This document shows, piece by piece, positions 36,304 to 48,200 of a DNA stretch of 64,000 bases. The stretch spans positions 21,521 through 85,520 of the forward strand of contig CBFGOI010000006.1 in NCBI GenBank assembly GCA_965650335.1, given 5' to 3'. This DNA is from Paradesertivirga sp965650335 (GTDB lineage: Bacteria > Bacteroidota > Bacteroidia > Sphingobacteriales > Sphingobacteriaceae). Made by a program: the position numbers and the translations under genes. Numbering within the stretch: the stretch's first letter is position 1; every line of letters starts with the position of its first letter. The notes beneath the pieces are model-generated. The model searched no databases and had not been told where the DNA came from. It saw only the letters and a program-made list of their open reading frames with translations.

Positions 36304-36462
36304 ATGAAAGATAAAAAACCAAAGGCGCAGGAAGAAATAAATACCCCCATTTTAGCTTTGCGAAAAATCAAAGTCACTGAAGAGCAAATTTTGGCAAATT
36401 GGAAAGCTATTGAAGAGGAAATTAATCGACTTGAGGCGGAAAATACTAAGAAAGAATATTGA
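36304..36462 (+). CDS. Small charged hypothetical protein
   Basis: A 52-aa ORF starting MKDKKPKAQEEINTP and ending LEAENTKKEY. Residues 24-50 form a likely amphipathic helix or coiled coil (EEQILANWKAIEEEINRLEA). An upstream in-frame start at 36,226 adds 26 residues with no clear pattern, so I prefer the ATG at 36,304. It has no signal peptide, membrane segment or recognised domain. It lies between the arabinan operon terminator and the sigma-factor gene. The heptad-like Glu/Ile/Leu pattern favours a real protein over chance, but not strongly. Confidence 0.45.
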   Translation: MKDKKPKAQEEINTPILALRKIKVTEEQILANWKAIEEEINRLEAENTKKEY

Positions 36463-36828
36463 AACTAATTAAGTATTAGTGCCAATAACAACATCTCCTT
36501 TTTTTGTTGCGCCCATGAAGCCTGAGCATTGGTATTGCGGGCCAACACCAGTTTAATTTTCTTTCAGCGCCCATCCCATTATATTATTGTTTACAGAAGG
36601 TTCACTTTCTGGTATTATCTCCCCCTCGATTGGATATTTTGCGTCTATTGAAATACCCCTATTTGCTCTAGTTTAGCATCACTCAAAAGCTGATTAATGA
36701 CAGCAGTATAAGTCAGCATTCAAATGATGAAAAAGCGTTCGGGCGGATATTCATGTTGAAAGAGTAAACCAATATGAACGGAAAGTTAGAGACCAAAATT
36801 TTATAAAACCACCAATTCAGAATTCAAT
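36463..36828. other. Gap before ECF sigma gene, no gene seen
   Basis: 366 bp with no supported ORF. Translating the minus strand gives short protein-like pieces broken by stops, not attributable to a family. The promoter of the sigma gene should lie here; none was confidently recognised. Confidence 0.35.
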
Positions 36829-37401
36829 ATGATAAAAGATTCAGAGGAGTTATCCGAACTGTGGAGTGAGGTTTGTATGGGAAATCAGCGCTCGTATGCC
36901 TTAATCCATCAAAAGCTTTATCGTTCGCTTTATATATATGGAATGAGAATATTAAACGAAGGAGAGCTTGTCAACGACCTTCTGCAGGATCTGTTTATCA
37001 AATTGTGGTTAAGAAAAGAATCAACCGGCCCAATAAACAATGTTCGAGGATATTTCTTTGCGGTTATGCGATCAGTTTGTTTTGATTATATCAAATATAG
37101 AGATGCCGTTGAAGCAAAAAAGGCAAGCATTGAATTTTTGGAGTTTCAAGTTTCGATTGAAGATGAAATTACTCAAAAGGAGGCGATCCTTAAACAAAGA
37201 AGGGTTATTGAGTGCGCCTTGAGTAAACTGCCAGCACGGCAAAGGGAAATAATGCGGCTACGTTTTTTTGAAAGTCTGGATTGTACCGAGATAGGGTTAG
37301 TGACCGGAATCAAATATCAGTCTGTTGTAAATCATATGTACAGGGCGGTTCAAACATTGAGGGAGCTGTATGGCTCTGAAGATCAGCTACGTGTTGCTTA
37401 A
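36829..37401 (+). CDS. ECF-type RNA polymerase sigma factor
   Basis: A 190-aa sigma-70 family protein of the Bacteroidota ECF group. Region 2 spans about 25-95 (LHQK-like helix LIHQKLYRSLYIYGMRI, then VNDLLQDLFIKLWLRKE and VRGYFFAVMRSVCFDYIKYR) and region 4 about 125-180 (ALSKLPARQREIMRLRFFESL, then CTEIGLVTGIKYQSVVNHMYRAVQTLR, a helix-turn-helix). In this phylum such factors usually precede a FecR anti-sigma gene and a SusC with an STN domain. Neither is adjacent here: the next gene is an HTCS, and the SusC at 50.9 kb has no STN domain. Its target and control are therefore open. It ends 135 bases before a terminator. Confidence 0.93.
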   Translation: MIKDSEELSELWSEVCMGNQRSYALIHQKLYRSLYIYGMRILNEGELVNDLLQDLFIKLWLRKESTGPINNVRGYFFAVMRSVCFDYIKYRDAVEAKKASIEFLEFQVSIEDEITQKEAILKQRRVIECALSKLPARQREIMRLRFFESLDCTEIGLVTGIKYQSVVNHMYRAVQTLRELYGSEDQLRVA

Positions 37402-37535
37402 TTTGTTGCAAGATATCCCTCAACACATGGCGTTTTTGAGTCGAAATAAATAGTTTTTAGATAAAATATCAAATAAGTATAAAGAATCCCCCCTATAAAT
37501 TGGTTATAAGTGTACGCTAGTACCGGCAAAATAAC

Positions 37536-37568
37536 AAGAGGCACCATCAATGGGCCTCTTTTGCTTTT
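37536..37568 (+). terminator. Rho-independent terminator after sigma gene
   Basis: AAGAGGC (37536-37542) pairs with GCCTCTT (37554-37560), with CC/GG extending the stem inside, followed by TTTTGCTTTTT. It lies 135 bases after the sigma stop and separates that unit from the HTCS gene. Confidence 0.75.
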
Positions 37569-37747
37569 TCATTGAACGATCAGGTGAAAATACATTGCTT
37601 ATTTAGGCCTTTTTTTCTAACTTGTTATATGTTCTGTAATGAGTTATCCAATTTCTTAGTATGATTGTGCTGGATGTTTTATATTAAAAGGGATTATTGT
37701 CGATTTAGCAGTTTTCAATCTTTTTTTGCGTATTAGAGGGAATTATA

Positions 37748-40700
37748 ATGTCGTTTCGGTTTCTTGTTTATTTTACATTTCTCTTCATTGCGTTTATAAG
37801 CCCGTCATTCGCCCAAAGGCTTTATTATTTAGGGTTAGAACAGGGCTTGTCTAACAACTCGGTAACCAGTATTTACAAAGACAAATACGGCTTTATGTGG
37901 TTTGGCACACTAGACGGCTTAAATCGCTTTGACGGATATAATTTTACGAATTATAGGAAGAGAGTTCGTGATCCGTATAGTTTGAAGGATAACATAGTAT
38001 ATGGCATAACCGGAACTTCCGATGGCAAATTATATGTCGGAACATCGAAGGGGCTTAGTGTTCTGGATTACAAAAGCCTGAAATTTTTCAATGTCAACTT
38101 CAAATCCGCAAATCCCGCAGATAGCTCTGTTTTGCCTTTTAATTTTGAGGTGCAGTGTGTAAAAGCAAGGAAGGACAATGAGGTATTTGTGGGCTCAGAT
38201 GGTTCAGGTTTATTGGTTTTGAAGCAGTCTTCAACTGTACTGCTTCAAATTCCTTTGTACGATAAGGCTATACCAACGACAGATTATAGCGTTGAATCGC
38301 TTGGATTTGATAAGGATGGTCATGTTTGGCTTTTATGCCGAGGCTTTGGCTTATGTGCTTATAACCCAAAACTGAACAGGGTTGATATTGTAAATGCAAC
38401 GGTAAAAAACGGCAAAAGCATGACGTTCAACACAAACGGGGATTTGTGGATAGGAACCGATGCAGGGCGACTATTAATATTACGCAGAGGTGCTGATAAA
38501 ATAGTGGCTTTTGATATTCCTGGCGAAAAATTGGGACTAAACCGTATAATGGACGTTTGTTTCGAGAATCAGCGTGTATTATGGGTATCTACAGATGGAA
38601 ATGGACTATTTTCAATTGACATCGTTGCGAAAGCTGTACTAAAGACTTTTGTGCAATCTGAAAATTCCTTACTGAGCAATGCTATTAATCCTATTTATAT
38701 TGACAGCCAATCGCGAAAGTGGATAGGTACAATAAGAGGAGGTGTCAATATTATTGATCCTAAAAAGGATATCTTTAAAACATTCAAAAATGAACCTTTC
38801 AATACTAATAGCCTAGCTCATAACACCGTTTTTTCATTCTGCGAAGATGGCAGTGATATCTGGATCGGGACGGATGGCAAGGGAATTAGTGTGTGGAATA
38901 GAAAAACCAATAAGTTTAGAACGCACCTGTTCAAAGTTGATAAGAACCACCTGGGTGCAAATCAAATTCCATCAATTGTAAAAGACGGTAAAGGAAATAT
39001 ATGGATTGGGTCTTACGGTGCAGGAGTAAGCAGATTCAACAAAGCAAGTCAATCGTTTGAAGATATTCCTTTTCAGCAAAAGAAAAGGGAAAGCATATAT
39101 GCTTTTCGTTTATTTATAGATAGGGAAAAGAATATCTGGGTAAGTTGCCTCAGAGGCTCGGTTGTGCATACTGCAAAAAAGGGATTATATAAATATGACA
39201 CTAAAAGTAATCAGTTTAAAGGTGTTCCCTTTCCGGTTTATAAAGATGTATTTTCTATCGCGGAGGACCATTCTGGTAACTTGTGGCTGGGAACGGCAAA
39301 CAGCATTTTAAAATTAAATAAGAAATCAGGATTTGTTATTCAATATCATCTGGGCAGCAGTGTAAGAGCTATTAAAGTTGACAAAGTTGGCAATGTATGG
39401 ATTGGCGCTTATGGAAGCGGCCTATGGCGATTTACGCCCTGGAATAACAAATTTCTTCTTTACACAGAGGAAAATGGCCTGCCCAACGATGGCATAGTAA
39501 ATATAGAAGAAGATAACCAGGGATACATCTGGCTGGCAACGAACAAGGGCTTATCCAGGTTTAATCCCAAGCAGGTTCGATTCGAGAACTTTTATGCCGC
39601 TGACGGCCTTCAATCCAATCAGTTCTACTATAATGCTTCAGCTAAATTGAGTACTGGCGAATTGTTATTTGGAGGCATAAAAGGCTTTAATATGTTCAGC
39701 CCGTCCACCATTAAAGCTGATAAAGATTTTCCACCTCTAATTATCACTGGTGTGAATGTTTTAAATGCACCCATAACAACAGAGAGTAAGTACATCGAAA
39801 AAGCTACCGATGTGTACGATATTAAACATATTTCTTTGCCTTTTGAAAAATCAATGTTCTCTCTGGACTTTGCCGCCCTGGAGTATACCTTTCCGGAAAA
39901 AATACAGTATGCATATATTTTAAGAGGAAAGGACCGGGTTTGGAATTATACAAAAAATGGGATCCGGTCTATCAGTTACACCAGTCTAACCGAGGGTAAT
40001 TATACACTTGAAATTAAATCAACCAATGCATCAGGAGTTTGGAATCCGCAAATCCGTACGTTAACGATTACTATTCTTCCTCCATGGTATCGATCCTGGT
40101 GGATGTACTGTCTCTATATTGCGCTTGCCGGAGGGGGGATATACGCATATATTCAGTATCAAAGGCAAAAAGACTTTTTGAAATATAAAGTTAAGCTTAC
40201 CTCTCTTAAGGCGGCTCAGGAAGCTGAGTTAAATGAAAAAAGAATATCATTCTTTACCAACGTTGCTCATGAACTGAGAACGCCCTTAACTCTGATTGTT
40301 AATCCAATAAAAGACTTGCTTAATAGCGATGGCGCCAATGTTCATTCTGTAGATATAGGTGCAGTTTATAGAAATACCAGGCGGTTGTTGAGTTTGGTAG
40401 ATCAGTTATTGTTGTTCAAGAGTACTGAGAGCGAGGTATCGGAGCTAAAGCCTGAACTATTAAATTTAAGTGAGTTATGCAATGACGTGTTTTTATGCTT
40501 TATTAACCAGATTAAAACGAAAGATATTAACTACCATTTTAATGACCAGACAGAAAATCTGCATGTTTTTGCTGATAGAGAGAAAATTGAAATTGTTCTG
40601 TTTAATCTTTTGTCCAATGCTATTAAATATTGTGACGAAAAAGGCTCAGTTTCTCTTGTTTTAATTGATGATGGTGATACCAGTGCTGTACTGGTAAAAA

Positions 40701-41848
40701 ATACCGGTCCCGTTATTCCGTCTCATATCGGAAATCAACTGTTTAATAAGTTTTTCAGGCTCAACCAAAATAGAGGATTATCAAGGAAAAGCGGTTTTGG
40801 TGTCGGTTTATTTGTCTCCAAAAAAATTGCGGAAATGCAAAATGGAAGTTTAACCTACACAAGTGATGAAAAGAATGGAACAGTGTTTACCTATAATTTT
40901 CCGAAAAATATAGAGAACATTCCTTCTGAAGTTCAGAACAAAAACGAAGCTCTCGATTCTCATCTGTTAAGCGAGCTGTATTTGGATATTCCAGAGGCTG
41001 GGGCTAAAGATGGAGAAACTATCTCAAGAAGGATGAGTCAGGTTTTCAGCGACGTTGTTGAACGTAAGCCAAATGTTCTTGTAGTAGATGATGATAGTGA
41101 AATAAGAAGTTTTCTTGAACGAATTCTCGTGGACAGCTACAATGTTTTTAAAGCTGAGAATGCTGAAGATGCATTGGAAATTGTGAAAAAGGAAGAATTA
41201 GATATTATCGTCTCCGATATCATTATGCCGGGGATAAGCGGTGTCGAATTTTGTTCAGGGATTAAAGATTCAATAGAGTTTAGCCACATTCCTGTAATCC
41301 TTCTTACGGGAACGTCATCGCCGGAGGTTAAGCTCAAAGGAATTGAATGTGGTGCCGACGATTATATAACAAAGCCCTTCGAAAGGCAATTACTTTTAGC
41401 TCGGATTAAAAATATATTGAAGGGGCGGGATTCATTGAAAAAATATTTCTTTAACGAAGTTACCCTTCAAAGCAATAACGAAAAAGTTTCTGAAGAATAT
41501 AGTGCGTTCCTGAAGAAAGGAATTGAAATCGTCGAACGGCATCTTAAGGATCATGATTTCAACGTCGGAGTATTTAATGAGGAAATGGGGATGAGCCGGT
41601 CGAATATATTGAGAAGGGTTAAATCGATTTCAGGCCTCACTATTAGTGAGTTTATCCGTTATATCCGCCTTAAAAAAGCAGCAGAACTGATGATTCAAAC
41701 AGATATTCAAATTAAGGAAGTTGCATACGAAGTTGGTATTAATGATATCCGTTATTTCCGGCAACAGTTTAATAAGGTTTTCGGAATAAATCCATCAGAT
41801 TACATTAAAAAATATCGGCGTACGTTCTGGAAAGCACCGGGAAGTTGA
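37748..41848 (+). CDS. Hybrid two-component system regulator (HTCS), AraC output
   Basis: A 1366-aa one-piece sensor-regulator, the standard switch of Bacteroidota polysaccharide loci. Order: signal peptide (1-22), propeller repeats (25-650; WFGTLDGLNRFDGYNF at the start), Y_Y_Y domain (690-775), membrane helix (784-804), HisKA with phospho-His in NVAHELRTPLTL (about 840), HATPase (NLLSNAIKYC; GFGVGLFVSKKIAE), receiver (VLVVDDDSEIRSF; phospho-Asp in VSDIIMPG near 1157) and AraC-type helix-turn-helix (1257-1361; KEVAYEVGINDIRYFRQQFNKVFG). It should bind an oligosaccharide in the periplasm and activate nearby loci: the lyase/SusCD locus downstream, the arabinan operon upstream, or both. The frame after its stop stays open for about 60 codons, but the protein is complete without it. 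Confidence 0.95.
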   Translation: MSFRFLVYFTFLFIAFISPSFAQRLYYLGLEQGLSNNSVTSIYKDKYGFMWFGTLDGLNRFDGYNFTNYRKRVRDPYSLKDNIVYGITGTSDGKLYVGTSKGLSVLDYKSLKFFNVNFKSANPADSSVLPFNFEVQCVKARKDNEVFVGSDGSGLLVLKQSSTVLLQIPLYDKAIPTTDYSVESLGFDKDGHVWLLCRGFGLCAYNPKLNRVDIVNATVKNGKSMTFNTNGDLWIGTDAGRLLILRRGADKIVAFDIPGEKLGLNRIMDVCFENQRVLWVSTDGNGLFSIDIVAKAVLKTFVQSENSLLSNAINPIYIDSQSRKWIGTIRGGVNIIDPKKDIFKTFKNEPFNTNSLAHNTVFSFCEDGSDIWIGTDGKGISVWNRKTNKFRTHLFKVDKNHLGANQIPSIVKDGKGNIWIGSYGAGVSRFNKASQSFEDIPFQQKKRESIYAFRLFIDREKNIWVSCLRGSVVHTAKKGLYKYDTKSNQFKGVPFPVYKDVFSIAEDHSGNLWLGTANSILKLNKKSGFVIQYHLGSSVRAIKVDKVGNVWIGAYGSGLWRFTPWNNKFLLYTEENGLPNDGIVNIEEDNQGYIWLATNKGLSRFNPKQVRFENFYAADGLQSNQFYYNASAKLSTGELLFGGIKGFNMFSPSTIKADKDFPPLIITGVNVLNAPITTESKYIEKATDVYDIKHISLPFEKSMFSLDFAALEYTFPEKIQYAYILRGKDRVWNYTKNGIRSISYTSLTEGNYTLEIKSTNASGVWNPQIRTLTITILPPWYRSWWMYCLYIALAGGGIYAYIQYQRQKDFLKYKVKLTSLKAAQEAELNEKRISFFTNVAHELRTPLTLIVNPIKDLLNSDGANVHSVDIGAVYRNTRRLLSLVDQLLLFKSTESEVSELKPELLNLSELCNDVFLCFINQIKTKDINYHFNDQTENLHVFADREKIEIVLFNLLSNAIKYCDEKGSVSLVLIDDGDTSAVLVKNTGPVIPSHIGNQLFNKFFRLNQNRGLSRKSGFGVGLFVSKKIAEMQNGSLTYTSDEKNGTVFTYNFPKNIENIPSEVQNKNEALDSHLLSELYLDIPEAGAKDGETISRRMSQVFSDVVERKPNVLVVDDDSEIRSFLERILVDSYNVFKAENAEDALEIVKKEELDIIVSDIIMPGISGVEFCSGIKDSIEFSHIPVILLTGTSSPEVKLKGIECGADDYITKPFERQLLLARIKNILKGRDSLKKYFFNEVTLQSNNEKVSEEYSAFLKKGIEIVERHLKDHDFNVGVFNEEMGMSRSNILRRVKSISGLTISEFIRYIRLKKAAELMIQTDIQIKEVAYEVGINDIRYFRQQFNKVFGINPSDYIKKYRRTFWKAPGS

Positions 41849-42287
41849 TTATCGATTAAAGGAGGAGCAAAATGCCTTGACGGTAGCTTTACTCTTCTTC
41901 CTGACTTTAAACCTGCATATGAGCTTGTTCAGTGCCCTTTAAGATACGGCTCAAATACGCAAAGAAGAGTAATAGTTAATAAACCTGCTGATTATCAGGT
42001 TTACTTAAAATTATCTGTTCCCTATACCTAGCGGAGAAATTAAGTTGAACTCGAACTTGATTCTGAAGCCGCAATGGTAATACGATTCATTTTCTATTCG
42101 TAAAGAACCAAAAGGTTATGCGGATAATGTTCGTTTTTGAATACGCTGTCGCTGTAATGGAGACAGTGTTTTTTTCTAGACTTTCTGTTTTCAAGAAAAA
42201 TTTTTCAAATAATGAGTATCAATCAGTCGATTATCTGTCTTCCTTTAAATTCCTGCTAACTTTTTAAACCAATTCAAATTCTTAAAT
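41849..42287. other. Gap between HTCS and giant lyase
   Basis: 439 bp. The HTCS frame continues open after its TGA to a TAG near 42,030, without a recognisable domain, and I treat it as chance. A terminator lies at 42,143-42,175. The giant lyase promoter should follow it; AT-rich sequence from 42,180 to 42,287 gives no confident match. Confidence 0.4.
42143..42175 (+). terminator. Rho-independent terminator after HTCS
   Basis: ACGCTGTC (42143-42150) pairs with GACAGTGT (42162-42169), eight pairs including one G-T, followed by seven T. It separates the HTCS transcript from the giant lyase gene. Confidence 0.75.
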
Positions 42288-45200
42288 ATGATAAAATGTG
42301 TACTCCAACCGTCATCACGAATCATGCAAAGAAAACCAGTGTTTCTTTTACTAGTTAGTATCTGCTTGATTCTTTCAGGTTTTTCGGGTGCTAAGGCTCA
42401 AACCTTTGTACATCCGGGAATTCCCTTTACCCGGGCCGACCTGAATCAGTTGAAAGCCAACATTACCAAAGAGCCATGGCTTTCGGCTTACAATACATTT
42501 AAAAATGATTACCACTCTCAGCTCTCATACGGGATGCAGGGGCCTTTTGCAACCGTTACCCGAGCTCCTAACCTAAATAATGGGCAGTGGAAAAGCGACA
42601 TGCTGGCATTTATGTGGTGGTTTACCGGCGACTCTACGTATGCCCGCAAAGCTACTAATATGCTGGATGCCTGGGCAGTAACCAATACCACCTGGGGCGG
42701 AAACGAATCTATGCTGGATATTGGAGACTTTGCGCAGTATTGGGGTACAGGCGCTGAAATTCTTCGCTATACTTTTCCCGGCTGGACCGAAGCCAACACG
42801 CAACATGTAGAAAAGTATTTTTCTGAGGTGCTATTTCCGACGTCTTGGGTGCCTTATCCATTACGCGACCAGAACAAAGGGGCTCTTCAGCTAAAAATTG
42901 CCCTTGCCGCATCAGTTTTTTGTAATGATGCAACAAGGTTTAACCAGGCGATTGAAGTGTACAGGATGGATGCCGGGGGAGGTATGCGCAACTCACTTCC
43001 TAACGGAGAAGTAGGAGATACCGGCCGCGACGATCACTGGCGCGTGCAGGCAGCAGCCCTGGCCTGGGGCGCTGAAGTTGCTTACAAACAGCGGGTAGAC
43101 ATGTTTGCCGAGCTGGACAAACGTGTATTAGCTATCGGCGAATTATATCATAAATATGCTTTTGATGGCGATACAATGACGTATATCCCCTTTGGTGGTT
43201 ACGCAAGTTATTGGACCAACTGGGGAATTGCCCCAGGAGCTAGGGCTGGGGATATGACCAATATTATTTACAGCGCTTATGCTGTACGTAAGGGAATACC
43301 TACTCCTAATACCGATAGGATGCGAGCTGCTTTAGGTGGCGCCGGCGGCGATTTCTTATTCTTGAAATCCTCCGATACTTCTACCGCCGTTAGTTTACCC
43401 CCTGTATATTACCCTGCTGATCATGTGCAGGTGGTGAGCAACCTCACGAATATAGATATCGGTAACACAGGTTTAGCAGGCAGTGCTTCCTACAGTAACG
43501 GAATCTGGACGCTTAAAGCTGCCGGAACCTCCACCAGTAATGCCTTCAGCTTCAACTTTAAAAAAGTTAGCGGCGATGCAGGTTTGGTAGTAAAAGTAGA
43601 CAATATGTCGCTTACTACCGGGGGCTGTGGCGTAATGTTACGCGAGTCACTGGATCCTGGATCACGTTTTTGGGATCTTTTTCTCGGAGCAAATGGAGGT
43701 GCCGGAAGACACTGGCAACCCAAAGCTCCCTGGTGGTTAAAAATTGAGCGTGTAAGCACCCGCATATTTGTGTACCATTCTCAGGATGGTGTTAACTGGA
43801 CTAATGATGGTTGTTCCTATTCTGCAACAGGTTTCCCAACGGATTTGTATGCGGGATTTTATACAATTTCAAATAATACATCGGCATTAAATACTGCCAC
43901 GTTCAGTAATGTGGCTTATAGCCAAACCGCACCCACTGGATCTCCGGAGATCAGCAGTGCCACCAGTGTCACAGCTACCATTGCTGCGCCTTTCAGTTAT
44001 AGCATCAATGCAAGTGCTAGCCCCACTATTTACAACGCAAGCGGTTTGCCTGCTGGACTTAGTATTAATTCGTCTACCGGGGGTATTTCCGGTATACCAA
44101 CCGAGTTGGGACAAAGCGAAATTTCAATAGCTGCTACCAATGCCAGTGGCACCGGTACAGCAACACTAATACTTAAAGTGATTAATAACCAGGCGCCTGA
44201 AGCTCCAACATCGGCTTTCGCCACTGTGGTTAATACTACACAGATCAAACTTAGCTGGACAGCTTCAGCGAACGCTACCAGTTATTCGGTAAAACGTTCG
44301 CTAACAGCCGGTGGAGACTATACAACTATCCAGACAGGTATTACGGGGACCAATTTTACGGATGTAGCTCCAGTACCCGAGGTAAATAACTATTATGTAA
44401 TTACGGCCCTTACAGGCGACAAGGAAAGCGGTGTTTCCAATGAAGTTTTTTCTTCCGTTCCACCAGCAATTCCGGGGCGTCCTGTAGTGACTAATCAAAC
44501 CGACCGTATTAACCTTGCATGGGATATTGCTACCGGCGCAACTAATTATAATGTAAAGCGAGGTACCGTAAGTGGTGGCCCGTATACAACGATCGCAACT
44601 GTTGGTACTAATAGCTTTACAGACACAGATGTCATTACTGGTAATCCATATTATTACGTGGTTTCTTCTGTAGGAACTACGCAGGAAAGTGCTAATTCAC
44701 CAGAAGCCTTTGGTATTCCGGGAGCAAACTCATCTGTATGGAGTCCAACACCTCTGACCGATTCACTGAACCTGGCAGCTAACTGGACTGAAAATATCAT
44801 ACCGGTAAACCCTGCAATATTAACGTTCAATTCGACCACGGATTCGTTATTAACTAATGATATAACAGGTCTGGTAGCATCAAGGATTCAATTTGGAGCA
44901 GATGCCAATGCATATACCATTGCAGGTAATTCAATAAATCTTAAGTACGATCTTGTTAATAACTCATCAAGAACTCAAACTTTCAGCACTCCAGTGCTAT
45001 TAACCGACCAATTGAATGTGAATTCCACAGCCAACACGGTTTTAGAGGGAACAATAAGTGGTACTGGTTCTTTAATGAAATCAGGTTCGGGGTTTTTATT
45101 TATTAAAGGGAATAATACCTATTCAGGAAACACAACTCTTGTACGTGGCACGATTTCAGCGGCTGGCATCGGGACTGGAACTCCGGGTAATCCAACTGCC

Positions 45201-48200
45201 GGCCCTTTAGGTATAGGTAAGATCTATATGAATGGAGGCGCTCTGCATGCTACGGCTGGCAGCAACCTTAATTTGTATAACGATATAGAAGTGCTGCCCG
45301 GAAACAGAAGTTATATGTACGAAGATGTTAATTCTATAACACTTCGTGGAAGATTGTTGGGTAGCGGAACCTTAGAGCATGACGGAAATGATTATGCCGG
45401 TATTAATCTCATGGGAGACAATAGCGAATTTTCAGGCACCTTTATCTCAAAACTGAGAAGCGGCAAACAAAGGGTGCGCTTTTCGACCCCTAACGCCGGA
45501 AGTGCAAAGGCTAACTGGTTATTAGACGCCAATGGGATTGATTGCCAGGGCATCGGCTTTGGAAGCGGAACCTTGCATTTTGGCGCGCTTAACGGACGTG
45601 GCTATATCCGTGCCGATGCAGGTGGTGCACCAGTTATCAGCATTGGTGCACTTAATACATATTCCAGCTATGGAGGAACCATTGACCCTAATGGCAGTAA
45701 AATAAGTGTTGAAAAAGTAGGGACTGGCGTTTTAGAAATGTGGGGTAATCAGCCCTACGGCGGAACTACTACTGTAAAAAAAGGGAAATTATTAGTAAAT
45801 AATAGTGGAACCAATGGTGTTTTTAACAGCCCCATCATTATAGAGGAGGGAGCACTAGGCGGCTTCGGACTAACTCAGTCCTCAGCTACGATTGGAACAG
45901 GAAGCGGAGCCGGAGCAATATTGGAACCCGGATTTTTAAAGATCGGCACTTTAACTGTCGGAGCACTTACTTTAAAGGCTGATGCAACTTATACCGCAGA
46001 ACTCAACCTGGGTACTGCAGTAGGCGATAAAGTTACAGCAACCAGCGTTAGTTTATTAAACAGTCCAAAGCTTGAGCTAATTCCGACAGCTGGTGAACTT
46101 CCATCAGGAACTTCATATACCATTGTTAATAATACCGGAACATCGCCTGTAAACGGAACATTTAAGGATTTACCCGAAATGTCTCTGCTCAGCACAGCAG
46201 GTTATAATCTCCGGATTACTTACAAGGGTGGTACAGGTAACGATGTACAGTTATTGGATGACCGTACCATACCCGTTGCCATTACCAGTGCATCGGCAGA
46301 TACAGCCTTGCTTGGAAGGCCATTCTCTTACACTATTACAGGTATTAAATCGCCAAATAACTTTGCAGCTACCGGGCTTCCTGCAGGTTTAAGTGTAAAT
46401 GCCACTACCGGCCTGATCTCAGGAACGCCAACGGAACAAGGACTCTTCCCTGTAACCTTAGTCGCTTCGAATGAAGCTGGCTCAGATACCACAGATTTGT
46501 CATTAACGGTCTTAAATACTGTTGTGGAAGGCCTTATCGTTGCATCAGGCGACGCTAAAAATATCATCGAATGGAACCCGGTTCTAGACTTTACTTATAA
46601 TGTTAAACGCTCTGCAACTTCAGGAGGTACTTATACTACCATTGGGAATGTTTCAGGTACAAAGTTCACCGATACGAATGTTAGTAATGGAACTACCTAT
46701 TATTATATGGTGGCTTCGGTGGATAGCATAGGCGAAAACCCGAATAGCGCCGAAGTGGTGGCAACACCCAATATCGGGCAAGTTGCTTACCTGAAATTTG
46801 ATGAAACAGGCGGCACACGTGGAATTGACAGCTGGGGTGCAAACCATGGAACTTTAAAAGCCACCGCAAGTCGTAGTGTGGGTAGAAACGGACAAGCGCT
46901 AAAACTCGACGGAACTTCAACTTCTTACGCCACCCTGCCAACCGGTATAGTGAAGTCTTTAAATGACTATACCATATCTTCATGGGTGAGAATGGACGCT
47001 TTAGCCAATTGGATGCGTGTATTCGACTTTGGAACCGGAACGTCCAAATACATGTTTTTATCCGTACAGACAGGATCTGCGGGCCAGGTACGTTTCGCCA
47101 TTAAAAACGGGGGGTCAGAGCAGGGAATGACGTATAATTACGCCGTACCTCTTAATACCTGGACTCACTTTGCGGTTACCCAGTTGGGTAATACCTGCAG
47201 TATGTACATTAATGGGACTTTAGTATCTACGAATACAGGTGTTACCATTAAGCCATCTATCATTGACAGTACCACTCAAAACTATCTGGGTAAATCTCAA
47301 TGGCCTGACCCAATGTTTAAAGGCTCGATTGATGAGTTTAAAATTTACAGCAGGGCTTTAAGTGCATCAGAGATTGCCTCAAGTTATTCAAGCCAAACGA
47401 TCACGATGAATTCGGTTGCCGCAAAATTAATGGGTGATGAGGATTTTGATCTTGGAGCAACTGCTTCTTCTGGTCTGCCGGTAACGTATACCAGCTCAGA
47501 TACCACGGTTGCAAAAATTGTTGATGGCAAAGTTCGTGTTCTTTCTACCGGAACTTCGACCATTACAGCTTCACAGGCGGGAAACAACGCTTATTGGCCG
47601 GCACTGTCAAAAACGAACGTTTTATCGGTTGTACTCACCAATAATACCCAACCAACGACTTTAATCGGCAGTCCATTTACTTATACTATTACCAACAAGC
47701 CGCTAAATAATTTTACAGCAACAGGTTTACCTGCCGGCTTAAGCCTAGATGCCTCTACAGGAGTAATTTCTGGTACGTCTACCGAATCCGGTGTTTTTTC
47801 TGTAACCTTAGGTGCCAGCAATGGCAGCAGTACCGGAACACAAAACATCACCTTAACTGTACAGGATACCATAGTAAGCAATGTTCTGGTTGCCGCGGGT
47901 GACGGCAAGAATATTCTGGAATGGGATCCAATTCAGAACCTCACTTACAATGTTAAACGTTCAACAACATCAGGCGGACCTTATACTACAATCGGAAATG
48001 TGAGCACAACCAAGTTCACTGATGCCAATATTAATAATGGAACTACTTATTATTATGTAGTAGCTTCGGTAGATAGCGCAGGGGAAAAGACTTCAAGCAC
48101 AGAGGTGGTAGCAAGTCCAAATATCGGGCAATTAAGCTATTTCAAATTTGACGAAGCAAACGGAACCCGGGGCATTGATAGTTGGGGAGCTAATCACGGC

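Noticed and set aside
36463..36828. Protein-like fragments on the minus strand before the sigma gene
   Set aside because: Broken by several stops and not assignable to any family; not enough to call a pseudogene.
41849..42030. Open frame continuing past the HTCS stop for about 60 codons (stop readthrough or frayed extension)
   Set aside because: The AraC domain is already complete, the extension matches nothing I recognise, and 60 open codons are not rare enough to argue readthrough.
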